Part shown: positions 11,018 to 22,359 of the stretch, in pieces
Position numbering within the stretch: the stretch's first letter is position 1
Layout: every line of letters starts with the position of its first letter
From: Cladochytrium replicatum
Taxonomy: Eukaryota; Chytridiomycota; Chytridiomycetes; Cladochytriales; Cladochytriaceae
DNA: 64,000 nt
Assembly: GCA_025526935.1 (NCBI GenBank)
Contig: JAHLKD010000033.1
Coordinates: forward strand, 248,001 to 312,000
Reading direction: 5' to 3'
Notes under the pieces: generated by a model
Told to the model about the DNA's origin: nothing
Database searches by the model: none
The model's input: the letters and a program-made list of their open reading frames with translations, nothing else
Translations under genes and position numbers: made by a program

Positions 11018-12149
11018 CTTCGTGTCGTGAGAATGCGTTTGCTGCGATGTCCGACAGTTTATTCCAACTAAGAAATCAAACAGCGGTAATGAGGCGAGGA
11101 GGTGAGAAAGGTAGTCCGGGGGGAAATGGAGGGATTAAGTATATAATACTCATTTCCGTGCCTCAAGGAGTTTATACTCACCGTGTGTTTGCATATTTTC
11201 AGTACGGCACCGACTTCATCCACAGAAACAATTATGGGCAATTAAAGCGCAATCCCAATCTCGAGTGAGGCGGGCAAGTAAAAAGCTGTGCATCTCCAGT
11301 CGCCCGGGGGGTGCAGATCCGACCGAGCCCCTTCCAATTTGCGGAATCAGAACAGTGATTGGGCCGGTGTGCTGCGGGCTTGTCGCACCATTCCCGGACA
11401 TCGGGACGTCCGACGGTGCTCCGCACGCTTAAAAAATAAAAGGATTACGTAGGTGTACTATGTATGGTATATATAAGAGGCTGTGCTTGAGGGGGCGGGC
11501 AGGGAATGTCCGTAATGCAGATGGAAGCGATCTAAAATTAGATGTCCAAATTTGTTTTGTTTTGGTTTCCGGACGTGAGAAACACACGATGTGTAATCGT
11601 GCAGTGATAGTGTAGTCGATTTGGGCTTACTCACACACGTGCTACGCTTGCGTCGACGATCCATCAGTACTGCGCTGCTGGAACCTGTTGCCAATGTCCC
11701 TGCTACGCTCGCCTCACCATGGGGCTTTCAGCCCCATGCCGCTCGTCACATGGAATTCTTCGCCCCATGAATCAGTCAAACGCCCCCGGATCGGTTTCTT
11801 CTAACTTAATTTTTCGTGGGGGCTTGGAGAGCCAAACAATAGTCAATAGGTTTCCTTCACCGGAAAGATGGAACGAGGAGTGTTCACGACAGCAGGGTTA
11901 CCAAGAAGGCAATTCCAAACATGTTAAGTCTCAGTAATTGTTCGTTTGTCTATCATTCGGTACTGAGCATGGACAGATGATTGATTTTTATGAGTCCCAT
12001 CTTCAAATCTACTTAAGCCGATTTTGTTTCATCGCGAACCGTATTCTTGTTCGCCATTTTGTATATCATGTTTGGAATATGATCATTTTATTGTCTCTTG
12101 CAACGTATGTGTACTCTGCGGCTATCCGCAGGCAGCACCGTAAGTGTTA
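11018..12149. other. Intergenic; probable decayed tail of chitin synthase pseudogene
   Basis: No intact gene is seen. A perfect 9-bp inverted repeat (CATGGGGCT...AGCCCCATG) sits at 11718-11738. Read on the minus strand, about 12150-12020 may continue the chitin synthase homology (YKMANKNTVRDE-like), too weakly to draw a boundary. Confidence 0.4.
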
Positions 12150-13150
12150 GTACATCTTTGCCATACTGTGGCGCTTGCTTCCTCGCCGATCGCCAAATAG
12201 CTCTTTGGTTCCGGACGTTGCATGGTAGGATCAACTCCTAAAATCTTTAACACAATCTCTGGAGTTGGCAAGTCATTCCCAGCACCCTAATCATCCCATC
12301 TGCCACGGTGAAAAGAAGCGTCCTTGTATCATCATACTTCAGAAGGGCAAGCGAGTCGATCGTCTTTCTGAGAGAGTCTTCGCTTCCAGTTTACCATGGC
12401 ACTTCCATGATCACAAAGCGGTCGTAGTCTTCCGGTTCCTAATTGGCACCCAAATGTAGAGCGGCGAAAAATAACAATAAGAATACCACAATTCCAGTAC
12501 TTCCAAGCAAAATATACTGCGAAACATAGCGTGCTGCTTGGTTCCGATTGTCGACCGCACCGACAAAAAATTGTTGTTCAAGACATTCAATATATGGCTG
12601 ATGTTTGCTGTAGAGCCTCGACATATCGTTTCATTTGTATAGATTGATGATGTTGAAAAGATCCGTACAAGCACCTGTCAGCCTCCTGAAAACAAGTAAT
12701 TACGGTGAGATCTCTCGAAATTGTATCTAGCGCTTTACCGCGCGGCTGGTGTCTTGGTTGATGCACCAACACCAGTGCCCAATCATCCGGTATAACTGCA
12801 GCTCCACCTCCAAAGCTAACCCAGTGGCTGCAGTCGTGTCGATTCAGACTGTGGGCGTTGGGGTTGTACGCGGAGATGCGGGACTGGATCCAGTCTCTGT
12901 GAGTCCGGACGATGTCGCGCCAGTTGGGGACGGGGATGAAGTGCGAGTGCGAGTGCGGTGGTGTGGTAGGTTCGGATTCGGTGGTGGTGTGCGGGGTGGT
13001 TGAGGATGAGTCGGAGGAGGTGCTGGTGAGAAGGTTTCTTTTTGAGGCGGTGATGTCGGAGGTGCGGGAACGAAGGCTGGGGAAGATCTGGCCGCTGAAT
13101 ATAAGTGATTCGGATGTCCGCCGGACACTGAATTCGGTTCAGCGAAGCGT
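12150..13150 (-). pseudogene. Chitin synthase (class IV/V-like) pseudogene fragment
   Basis: On the minus strand the frame downstream of ~12850 runs through family segments in the right order: an extracytoplasmic part ending in a FFVGAVDNRNQAARY block, a membrane span (QYILLGSTGIVVFLLLFFAA), EPEDYDRFVIMEVP, then [42 protein letters not shown] and SKRHSMAKMY. Two in-frame nonsense codons interrupt this: TAG at 12441-12439 and TAA at 12393-12391, the latter at a normally aromatic position. At least two single-base frame changes follow (after VADGMI and before SKRHSM). The glycosyltransferase catalytic core (QxxRW) lies beyond the fragment and is absent. Upstream 12850-13150 is proline/serine-rich and may be the N-terminus. 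Confidence 0.85.
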
Positions 13151-13754
13151 CGTCGGATGCACAGCCAGTTTGGCTAACGTACACTGAGCTGAGCCGTGTG
13201 GAGCCGTCGTACGTCCTTGGAGTCGAACTATGAAAACGTTCTGAGGATGTTCCCGCTGTTGTTGGGTCACTTGTTGCAGATTCAACCAAGGATGTTGGAG
13301 CTGCAGAGCTGACCGGTATCGATTCCGATTCAAAGTATGGACCACTATTCGTCGAATTTCACCGCGAGGGGAGCTGTAGACCATTAGAGTTCGTCCATGG
13401 AAGACGTTTGATCTTCCGGATGTGCTGGCAGGGGAAGTGCAAGCGCTGAAGCAGAAACTAAAAATAATGCTTTAATTGTCTACATGGTGGGTCTGCGAGA
13501 GAGTATTCGAGGAGGATGGAGCCGATCGGCATGTTTTTATGTCCACACGTTCGTCTGAAACTGAAGTTGGTCCATGGTGCAGCACGCGATCTTATGCATT
13601 GAAGTTTTGAATGTTTGAAACAAGAAGGGGCTTCCTCCTACCAATCGTTCGGCTATCAACCATGTTTGTATTTTGTATCAGCATTTGTGCGAAAACCAGT
13701 TTGAAGACACTGCAAAAGTCCCGAGATCAAGACAAAGCAAACTGAGCAAACATA
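13151..13754. other. Intergenic, no convincing gene
   Basis: Sequence between the chitin synthase relic and COQ10. Glutamine-rich short minus-strand frames around 13140-13385 may be a decayed N-terminus of the chitin synthase. Confidence 0.35.
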
Positions 13755-14595
13755 TTATCTGAGTTTCTCTCTTGCAGCTTTTCTGGCGATGTACATGGCA
13801 CGGGCTTCAAATGCTGAAACCATGTTCCTGCTGACCTCGTTGAAAAACAAGGAGGCAATCTGACTGTGAAGTATAGATTGAAATTGGAATGTGATTGCAA
13901 AGTCAATCGCACAAGCCGAAGGGTCATGTTTGAAAGGTGGACCGGGTTGCATAGGTTGAGTGATCATGGATGATGTGATCAACTTAGCATTCTTCGGCAA
14001 CGGCAGTTCACGAAACTTCCAGTCGTTCTCAAGAAGTTTAAAAATACTTGTATCCACTGCAGTAGCCTAGCACAAAGAGAATTCAGATAATGATTTGGTC
14101 ATCGCTCGATCATTATCGCCATGCCTTTACGGAGAGAGGGTAGATGGCTGTCACGGTTGAGGTATATCTCTCGGAGAGACCCTGGAAGCCGATCTCCAGC
14201 TCGGCCTCCATGTCGACCCGATCACCGAGGCGCAAAGTAGAGAAATCGAGTTCGGAGATGCGGGAGCCAGAAATTTTTTGGTGAGGCGAGGAGAGTGACC
14301 ATCTGAAGACTGTTGAAGAAATGCAATGGGGCACGAATTGCGAGTACGAGTCTACATCGGCTACTACGCGGAATATTGCATCTGGCGATACACTTTGATG
14401 TTATGCGGAGATATCAGAAGATGGAATGAAAACGAATCATGTGAGGTGTGCCTACGTGACATGCTTTGTCTCAGCGTGCCGAGAGAGCTGAGGAGCAGGC
14501 GGGAGCAAGCTTGAGAGGAAAAATCGTTTTGTAACGAGGGAAAGTGGATGTTTTAGCAGCACTCGACGGTGTTGGGTTGAAAGGGTGGAAAGCAT
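13755..14595 (-). CDS. COQ10: Coenzyme Q-binding protein COQ10 (START-like)
   Basis: Three exons (14595-14456, 14392-14131, 14066-13755; introns 63 and 64 nt) give about 237 residues. The first ~40 residues are basic and free of acidic residues (MLSTLSTQHRRVLLKHPLS...), as expected for a mitochondrial presequence. The body carries the COQ10 signature in order: SPDAIFRVVADVDSYSQFVP, ELEIGFQGLSERYTSTV, then CAIDFAITFQFQSILHSQIA and FFNEVSRNMVSAFEARA. COQ10 is a mitochondrial START-domain lipid chaperone needed for ubiquinone function in respiration and for efficient Q synthesis. The length is close to fungal orthologs. The gene diverges from the trehalase gene across a 354-nt shared upstream region. 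Confidence 0.93.
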
Positions 14596-14949
14596 TTATG
14601 TTGTGAGAAATGGCTTAGTGTTTTTTGGTAATACTTGTAGATTCTAGAGGCTTTGACATCAGCCATTTGTTGTTTTGGCATGAAAATGGGGCGAGTCAGG
14701 TGACCAGTTGATTTGATCCATCATTTGGTGATCGCCGCGCAAATCTCAAATTCCGAGTGACAGGACACAAAACACATTGAGGAGAGAGAGAGAGAGAGAG
14801 AGGACGAGAAGCCAGGGAAAAGCAATCCACTGACTCACGAAGCGTAATTTGGTACTTTGCCACCGTACTCTTCCATTTCCAATCTCGGTGTGTGTCACAA
14901 AATTGGCAAACGACTGGTGTTTATTTCTGTTCAAAGTGTGCTATTATCC
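14596..14949. promoter_or_regulatory. Divergent upstream region of COQ10 and trehalase
   Basis: A 354-nt region between the two start codons, which must hold both promoters. It includes a GA microsatellite at 14782-14802. No specific factor-binding site is claimed. Confidence 0.5.
14782..14802. repeat. (GA)n microsatellite
   Basis: Roughly ten uninterrupted GA units lie between two divergent start codons. Confidence 0.9.
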
Positions 14950-17900
14950 ATGTCGCCCTCGATCGACTCCACAGACTCTGATCCCAGCTCAAAACTTGCT
15001 GAACTGTCCCTCGAAAATCCCTCGTCACTTCCCACGTCCACGGCGGAGAACACTGCTATGCCGGCCGCTATCATGAAGGCATCGGCCCAGGACAACATGG
15101 CTACAAACGCCCCAGAGGATGGCGAAAGGCTCTCTCTTCCCGCGGCTGAACCGCATCCTGCTCCTCATGTCGTGTCAAAAAAGGATAAGTTCCTCAAAGA
15201 AACGTCACAGAAACCATCCGATTCTCCCCAACTTCGACACGCCAAGCAGCTCGAAATTGAGATCGAATACCCCGATATGGACAACTCGGTAGCACACGGC
15301 CAGGTCGAGAAGGACTCGTCGGGAAAGACGATTCGCAAAGCCGTGCCTGCTACTGGTCTCACTAGGAACCGGTCGACAGTACGTACACATTGACTACCAC
15401 GGGAGGAGATAACGGGAGAATATTTGCGGGATTTCAGCTTATGCATTCACTGTTGAGCCTTCGCAAAAACTAATTGTGCAGCGAATTGGGTCAATTACTT
15501 TGACGAAAATGCCCACAGCAAATTTCCGTTCCTCCATCCAATTCATTAGGGAAAGATCGATCAAGATCGCGGACGTCCTATCACTGACGAAGACCGTGAA
15601 TTGCATAAGCGACGCCGACGGGGCTCTGTTGATGAAAAAGTGTCTGCTCCGAGGAGGTTTTTTATCGACGTTGAAGAAACAAAACGTAAGCTCAACAAAC
15701 GATAACGCTAAAAGTTCATTGATGTCTCTTCGAACAGGAATCATCTTGGCGCAGGAGGACACGGACGGAGATTTCCAGATTACGGTACAGGATTCGGGAC
15801 CAAAGTCTTTCCAGCTGGGTTCAGCCAACTCTGGCGGATTCCGCAAGTATGACATTCGTGGAACATACATGCTTTCAAACCTTCTCCAAGAGCTGGCCTT
15901 GGCGTCGGACTATGGACGAAAGTATATTGTGTTGGACGAGGAGCGACTGAGAGAAAACCCTGTGGAGCGAATGACACGGCTGATCAAGTTCCACTTCTGG
16001 GACGGTCTTACTCGGCGCATTGACGCTGAAGGTAAGAATATATGTGCAACATCCGCCAAAACTGTGGTCTCACACTTTTGTAGGACTCGAGCTCATTTGC
16101 AATGATCCCAAGGGAAACCCAAACGATAAAGTTTCGCGTGTTTATGTCCCTTACCACGACAAATACGCATTCGACTACTATACCGAAGTCGCGAAGACTC
16201 GCCCGCACCTCAACATCGGCGTCATTCGCCTTCCCGAGATTATCACCCCGCAGTACGTGAAATCCCTCAACCGAACTCCAGGGATTCTCTCCCTCATGCT
16301 GAGGGAGCAAACTGACCCCAACACGAAGCAAAAGATCATCCGGGGTGTCCCCTTCGTTGTTCCCGGTGGTAGGTTCAACGAAATGTACGGCTGGGACAGC
16401 TACTTTGAAGCTCTCGGCTTGTTGGTCGACGGCCGTGTGGAGCTCGCTCGTGGCATGGTGGACAATTTCTGCTACTGCATTGAGCATTACGGCAAGATCC
16501 TGAACGCCAACCGCTCGTACTACCTCACTCGTTCCCAGCCTCCGTTCCTCACCGACATGACATTGGAGGTGTACCGCCACCTTCGCACCAAACCCGCGAC
16601 ATGGAATCCGCCCAACCTCAGCGCATGGCTCTCTCAGTCCTTTCGTGGATCTGTCAAAGAGCTCCTGAGCATCTGGCTCGCATCTCCGCGTCTCGATGCC
16701 GTCGTCGGGCTCAGCAAATTCCACCCCGAAGGTATCGGAATGCCTCCCGAGACCGAATCGACCCACTTCAACCACATCCTGGAACCCTTTGCCGAGCGCA
16801 TGGGAATTGACCTGGAGACATATAAGGAGATGTACGCGACAGATCAGATCAAAGAGCCCGAGCTGGACGCGTACTTTGTGCACGACCGCGCCGTTCGTGA
16901 GTCTGGACACGACACCACGTACAGGTTCGAGAAGCGGTGCGCCAACTTGGCGACAATCGACCTGAACGCGCTGGTGTTCAAGTACGAAGTCGATATTGCG
17001 AGAGTGCTGATCGAGCAGTTTGGAGGGAGCATCAAGTTGCGCGTGCGGAGGGGGCCAGGTGATATTTACCTTAACGGATTCCTGGAGTGGGTGAAGCTTT
17101 TAAGAGAGAAAGGTGTCGATGGATCTGTCGGGAACAATGGAGGATGGAACACGCTTTGGGCGAAGGGGATCATCGTTCTGGATGAGATGCTGGACAATGA
17201 AGTTCGGAGGCAGATACACAACCAAGTGAATGCGATGGCGAACGCCGGGTACCGAATGGACGTGCAGGATTACACCGGTCAGGCAGCGGGTCCCGCAATC
17301 ACCGCAGCGCACTTCATGAAAGTGAGCTATCCCGAGGAGGAGAAGTATCTTTACTCCCCACCTCTTCCAGATCCACCGTACGACCCGACGTTCCCTACTT
17401 ACATCATTCTCAACGACGCAAACTACAGTGTCGCCAACGGCACCACGAGCGAGAACCCCAATGCAGGTGCATTCTACGTGCGACTCCCTGCGGGCCTGTT
17501 CCTCCAGCTCTCGAACCGCACGCGTCAGCTCGTGAACCAGTACCTTTGGAACCCGACCGAGCACCTCTTTTACGACTACGACTGTAAGGAGCAGGAGCCA
17601 TCTGCGTACGAGACTGTGACGACGTTCTATGCGCTCTGGTCGGGTCTCGCGACCGAGGAGCAGGCGCGGCACATGGTCCCGAAAGCGCTCGATTTGTTTG
17701 AGGTGAAAGGAGGTCTTGTTTCTGGAACGGAGGAGTCTCGTGGGCGTGTCGGGCTCGACAGACCGAACCGGCAGTGGGATTTCCCGTACGGCTGGGCGCC
17801 GCACCAGATCCTTGGGTGGTCAGGGATGGTCCGGTACGGTTTCGTGGACGATGCGCGCAGGGTAGCGTACAGGTGGCTCTACATGATCTCGAAATCGTTT

Positions 17901-18728
17901 GTTGATTTCAACGGCGTGGTTCCGGAAAAGTTTGACGTTGTCAACATGACGCACAAGGTGAACGTGGAGTATGGAAATGTCGGTGCGGACTTCAAGTTTG
18001 TGGTCCGGGAAGGATTCGGCTGGATGAACGCGAGTTTCGAAGTCGGCGTGAGTTATCTGACTCGAAACCTCCGGCGTGCGCTTGGAGCCCTGACGCCGCC
18101 CGACCGGCTCTTCGACAGCGCTGGCGCGTTGCTGCTGTCGCCCAACGGGGGTTTATTGGAGCCGTTCGGTGTGCGGCGGAGGAGCGTTTCGAGGGACAAG
18201 TTGTCTGACGGGAGCGGGTCGCTGGGGCGTCGCAGTCTTGCGAGACGAGGGAGCGGGTCGGCAAGGGTGAGGGACGAGACGGACGAGAGTGAGAGCGGGA
18301 CTCTTGGACGGGGACGGCCGAGTGCGCCCGCGAGGAGGAAGGTTGATGTGAGCACGACGGCGGTGCAGACTTCGGACTCGGACGAGGAGACCGAAGGGAC
18401 CGGGAGTGGGACACGGACAGAGACGACTGTAATGACGACGGAGAGTCACGAGGAGAGGAGGAGCGTGGTGGATGGCGGTGGGCAGGGTGGTGTGAAGACC
18501 CAGAGGTCGTGGGCTCAGTGGGCGCAGGTCCTTGTGCAGACTAGGACGGCGAGCGGGCATGTGGGGTCTGGTGATGGGTTGGTGGCGACGAGGACGATGA
18601 CCACGGTTGCGTCGGGCTCGCCTGCTGTGCCGGTGGCTGGATATAGGTCGGTTGGGTTGATGGCGGGACTGAGGAATGTAGTTGGAAGGAATACCCCAGC
18701 GCAGAGCAATGAGAATGTCCGACGTTGA
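14950..18728 (+). CDS. NTH1: Neutral (cytosolic) trehalase, GH37, with long C-terminal extension
   Basis: Hydrolyses trehalose to two glucose molecules in the cytosol. Exons: 14950-15378, 15550-15685, 15738-16031 and 16084-18728, about 1167 residues. A PKA-type site RRRRGS is near residue 170 and the Ca-binding loop [12 protein letters not shown] near 196, both hallmarks of the regulated fungal enzyme. Trehalase signature 1 ([15 protein letters not shown]) is near 380 and signature 2 ([10 protein letters not shown]) near 850. Typical fungal neutral trehalases are about 700-750 residues. This one has a ~140-residue S/T-rich N-terminus and a ~200-residue Ser/Arg/Thr/Gly-rich tail after ~residue 960. 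The first intron (15379-15549, 171 nt) is long for this genome and its boundary is uncertain, because a protein-like frame inside it runs into exon 2 through a single TAG. Phosphorylation by PKA plus Ca/14-3-3 activation is known for the family and inferred here. Confidence 0.93.
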
Positions 18729-19425
18729 GAGATTTCGTGACCTAGTTTTAGCGTTTTTTTTGAAGGAAATCGGTGCACGGTGTAGAGGTTCATTTCTTTG
18801 TCTTTGAGTTTCACTTTCATTATTTTGGTAGGGTTTGTCTCATTGTTGTGGTTTCCATTTGTGTGAGCGAAAAAGGGACAACCTTTTGTTTCTTTCTCTG
18901 TTTTGTTGTTTAACGACCCAAAGTTTCCTGGTGGTATAATCCTAGCCCTCTCCCAGTGTTCATTCTTCTTTGTTCAGAATTTTGCAATACCCTCTTCATT
19001 AGCCCTCACTTTAGAGTGCGTCGGGCATTTCTTCGTTTGAAGGTGTGATTCTTAAGCTTTAGTTCTGCGGGGACTGCAATGTTTGGTTTTTATCTTTCTT
19101 AAGAAAAGTCATACCTTTTAGCTTCCAATATTGATTCTGCTGTTATTGGGTTTCTACGTTTGCCTGGCGCTTGCCGTGAGCCCTCATATTGTATAGCCCC
19201 TTTTCGGTTCCATTTTGCGTGTTACACCAGCTTTGGAAGGATGGTGAGTATTTTCGTTGGAACCATATTGTTGATGTTGTGATTTGAAGGAGAAAGGGTT
19301 GTGATTTGTTGTACATGGCTTCTTCCGAAAATAAAACAATTGATTTCTTTAAAAAGCTTCCAGAGAGAGCCTGGTTCACACCTCGATTCCACGTTAAATA
19401 TGAACGAAAATATTGTCCAAGCCAA
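18729..19425. other. Intergenic, no gene seen
   Basis: T-rich convergent spacer between the trehalase and BMT5-like genes, presumably holding both 3' ends. Short ORFs here have no recognisable content. Confidence 0.5.
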
Positions 19426-20518
19426 TCAATCGTCCGCCTCTTCATCGTCCGACTCTTCTCTTCTTTTCCTCTTAGTCGTCTGCTGCCCATGTACCGGTTT
19501 CTTCAACACAAACACATGCGTCCTCGCCTTCTCAATTTCCTCGTTCCCCTCCGTCGACACCCCCTCCACGTACCCCAGCGTCCTTCTATGCGTATAACCC
19601 TCCCACTCCGCCGCAACGAACCTCGCCGACGTTTTCGAAAAGAACCCCTGCGCCTTCGCGAGGCTCTTCACGTCCCATTCGTCGTACGGCGCACCCTCTT
19701 TGACGGTCACGAGCACCTCGAGGGTGTCCGTGATCCCGACTTTGTCGGCGAGCTGCTTGGCGGCGCTGAAAAAGTCAGAGAGGAGGGCTTGGTTTGCGCG
19801 GACGTTGCGGATGAGGTCTTTGATTCCTTGGCCGACGTGCGGGAAGTTGAAGCTGTGATTGGAGAGAAGGAGAACTGAGTATGTTTGTTGATGGAGTGTG
19901 GGACGGGTTCGGTACATACGTGATCTTGGTTAGAGGCTGCCGCAGAGACCTGTATTTGTGCAAGGCAGTAGCATCAATCTTGTGATGTACCGAAACAGTC
20001 TCATAATCTGGATAAAATGGTTCAGTTAAAGACATCGGGAGACAAATCAGAAATTACCTCCCAGTACTTCAACAATCTCCTTCGCATCTGGATACTTTTC
20101 GTACAGATTCTGCTCAGTATCGTATGTGGTGGCGATCACCTTGATCCCGGGGTATCTCTCGCAAAGGGCTCTTGAAAACGAAAGATTTCCTAAACTCTAG
20201 CATATCAACATAACTTGTACCACCGTGTCCTGTGATATGGAGCCCACCTTCACCGACAAGCAAAACATAGTCGTTCTCGTTGTAAAACTGAGGCGGCGTT
20301 CTTGATTTGCGGTTTGATGTCCCTTGCTGCGATTGCTGTTGAGGTGTGCTGAAACTCTGATGTTGCGGCTGCTTCAAATGCTGTTTGTTTTCGCTTCTCT
20401 GAGCCCCGTCTCCTCTCCTCTCTCCCCCATTCCCCTTAGTCTTATTTTTCTTCTGTCTCAGCTGCGTCTGAATCGCTTTTAGCGACGGTTTCTTTGTCAT
20501 CTTTGAACACTGCGCCAC
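19426..20518 (-). CDS. BMT5: 25S rRNA (uridine-N3)-methyltransferase, BMT5 family
   Basis: Four exons (20518-20248, 20189-20058, 20007-19920, 19852-19426; introns 58, 50 and 67 nt) give about 305 residues. After a ~80-residue basic, Q/N-rich leader comes the SAM-binding motif VLLVGEGNLSFSRAL, created by the first splice (G|GN). TTYDTEQNLYEKYPDA, TFNFPHVGQGIKD and the HRRTLGY block follow, in the order of the DUF2431/BMT5 family. The C-terminus ends in a KRKRREESDDEE nucleolar-type tail. BMT5 methylates a single uridine of large-subunit rRNA during ribosome biogenesis in the nucleolus. The start could be an internal methionine (MTKKPSLK) six residues downstream. Confidence 0.92.
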
Positions 20519-20604
20519 GAACTCAGCATTCCAATAATGAATGATATTCTAAAAAAATAAAGAATAATACTACATAATTTGTCTGATTAATTGCTTTAAT
20601 AAAG

Positions 20605-21487
20605 GGGGATCGGCAAAACAGATCGGTGTGTGTGTCGTTGAGCACACTGAAGATGGGTCCGTGAACATCCTCTCAAACGTTCGACTACTTCCGTTTGTGT
20701 GTGAGACTTGATTTGTTCGTGTTTCTAAGAAGATGTCGCATTTTTGACGAGACGATCGACATTGCCGTCGGAAACTGTCGTGACCGGTTCGCCAGGATTC
20801 CTAACTTGGCGAATGACCCCCGCTGGGCTACAACATCGAACAACCTTGAAACCTGCAAAGCAGATATCTATTGGACATCCCCCGGAATTCTGTGATCTGA
20901 GTCAGTTTACAGAGGCACGCAATATGTAGAGCTTCCGTACGTTGTTAAGGGGTATGGACGTCTCCTTCTCTGGAATCCTGTCGTGGATCGAACAGATTGC
21001 GGATGATAAACTGAAAAAAGGCGAGTGCCCTCTGCTTTTCGCTGCAGGAGACGGTGTTCGCAATGCTTGTGGAGATCACGGAGCGTGCGTGCGTTCTGAT
21101 TGTCGATATTGTCGGCTGTAAGCTGATAGATCGGACCCGGTTCCTGAAAAGTGGCTGACCACATCTTCTCCCTACTGCATGTTAAGGCAACGAGAGATTG
21201 CAGGATATGATTTCGTCGATGACAGACGAGAGGTGAGCAGAAGAACCTTCATTTTTACATTTGTTATTGATAACTGAGTTCCGTGAAGATTCTGCATTGA
21301 CAGCGGGATGATGATCGCACAAGCTGGAGCTCTAATGTATAAAACGGGACATATCACACCACTAGAGGAAATCTGGTTCTGGTGTACTCAACGGTACGGA
21401 TTTTTTGGAATACCTCCTGGAATCTGGATTTAATGGTCGCAATACAGATATCGGACGGACGACATTCTGGTGACTTGGAGGGATTGA
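20605..21487 (+). pseudogene. KAE1 (KEOPS tRNA t6A synthase subunit) pseudogene with large internal deletion
   Basis: The pieces match Kae1/TsaD in order: GSAKQIGVCVV then [14 protein letters not shown] (N-terminus, ~20611-20680), then abruptly [20 protein letters not shown] (~20730), GYNIEQ, GTQYVELPYVVKG, MDVSFSGILSWIEQIADD (~20950), LCFSLQETVFAMLVEITERA (~21030), [33 protein letters not shown] and the terminal YRTDDILVTWRD (to 21487). About 130 residues between the first two pieces are missing, including the region carrying the family's metal-binding HxxxH. Stops and frame changes occur at about 20832 and at 20950 (one extra base), and a short stretch between ERA and VLIV is lost. Intron remnants with good splice sites persist. 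KAE1 is essential for t6A in tRNA, so a functional copy should exist elsewhere. Confidence 0.9.
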
Positions 21488-21601
21488 CATGCTTTTTTAT
21501 CCACGCATCTACAGTGTAAAGCTTTATGTTTTGATTTCGATCATGACTTCAGCTCTTCACGGCTGTGGGAACGCAAAGAAGTGCCACACCTCCCATTTCC
21601 C

Positions 21602-22113
21602 ATGTCGGGTGAGTAAGGAAATCATTCTCACTATGACTGTGGAATAAACTCGGACCCTTTTTTCAGTTTCTGCAAGAATCCTCGCAAGCGTTCTCGGGGC
21701 AACCGGCGTAATGTCCGCCGCTTACGGCGCACACGGTCTGCGGGTAATTTCTACATCCCCAGACAACACGTTCTCCCTCACAATGCTCATTCCTGATCAC
21801 TCTATCGTGATCACAGGGCGCGCTCGCAAAGGACCCCGAAGTTGACAAGAAGGTCGCAAACTGGTCGACCGCATCTCACATTCAGCTCATGCACGCCGTT
21901 GCCATCCTTGCACTCTCGACAAGCCCCAAGGCGGTTGGGTGGGGTGCCTTGCCTGCGTATCTGTGGGCTGCGGGCTCAACCGGGTTTGCTGGTGCGTTGT
22001 ACGGTACGGCTTTTTTGAAGGCTGGGACGACGACCAGAAGGACCGTGGCGAGCGTTGCGCCGTTTGGTGGGATGCTGATGATTGCGGGCTGGGTTGCCCT
22101 GGCAATTGTCTGA
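21602..22113 (+). CDS. DUF423/TMEM256 family small membrane protein
   Basis: Three exons: a 7-nt first exon 21602-21608 (ATG TCG G), then 21667-21743 and 21817-22113, giving 126 residues. Introns are 58 and 73 nt. The protein shows the family motifs RILASVLGATGVMSAAYGAHG and ASHIQLMHAVAIL, with small-residue-rich membrane segments (LWAAGSTGFAGALYGTAFL, GGMLMIAGWVALAIV). The length matches the ~120-residue family, which is four-helix, mitochondrial or inner-membrane in other organisms and of unknown function. The tiny first exon was chosen because it supplies the right phase and a short N-terminus as in bacterial homologs; a longer start at about 21544 would add ~20 residues. Confidence 0.8.
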
Positions 22114-22359
22114 GCGAAGGAGTAATCTTTGAGTCCAGTCCCTAAGGGATAAAGTTCCACTTTGGCAGCACATGTGTTTATCTGTTGCACCCAATTTTTG
22201 TACATTTTCGCAACAGAATCCAAAACGTTTTTGATGTAACCCAAATGATTTAGAGACAACATGTTGTTCTGAAACAAGGGAGGAGAATTGTGAAATAGAT
22301 CAATCGATTCAGATCAATGCCCAAGTCCCTCAAAGAATACGGCACTAAATATCGTTAAA

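Noticed and set aside
12150-13150. Intact multi-exon chitin synthase using introns to skip the stops
   Set aside because: The conserved residues continue in frame on both sides of each stop, with no GT-AG pair that could remove the stop without removing them.
15481-15549. TAG reassigned as a sense codon in the trehalase gene
   Set aside because: All other genes in the window use TAG, TAA and TGA as stops, and normal splicing at the same TAG as AG acceptor explains the site.
16008-16910. 300-codon minus-strand open frame
   Set aside because: Exact antisense shadow of the trehalase catalytic exon; no family motif, and GC-rich codon bias explains its openness. The same holds for 17100-17804 and 17992-18560.
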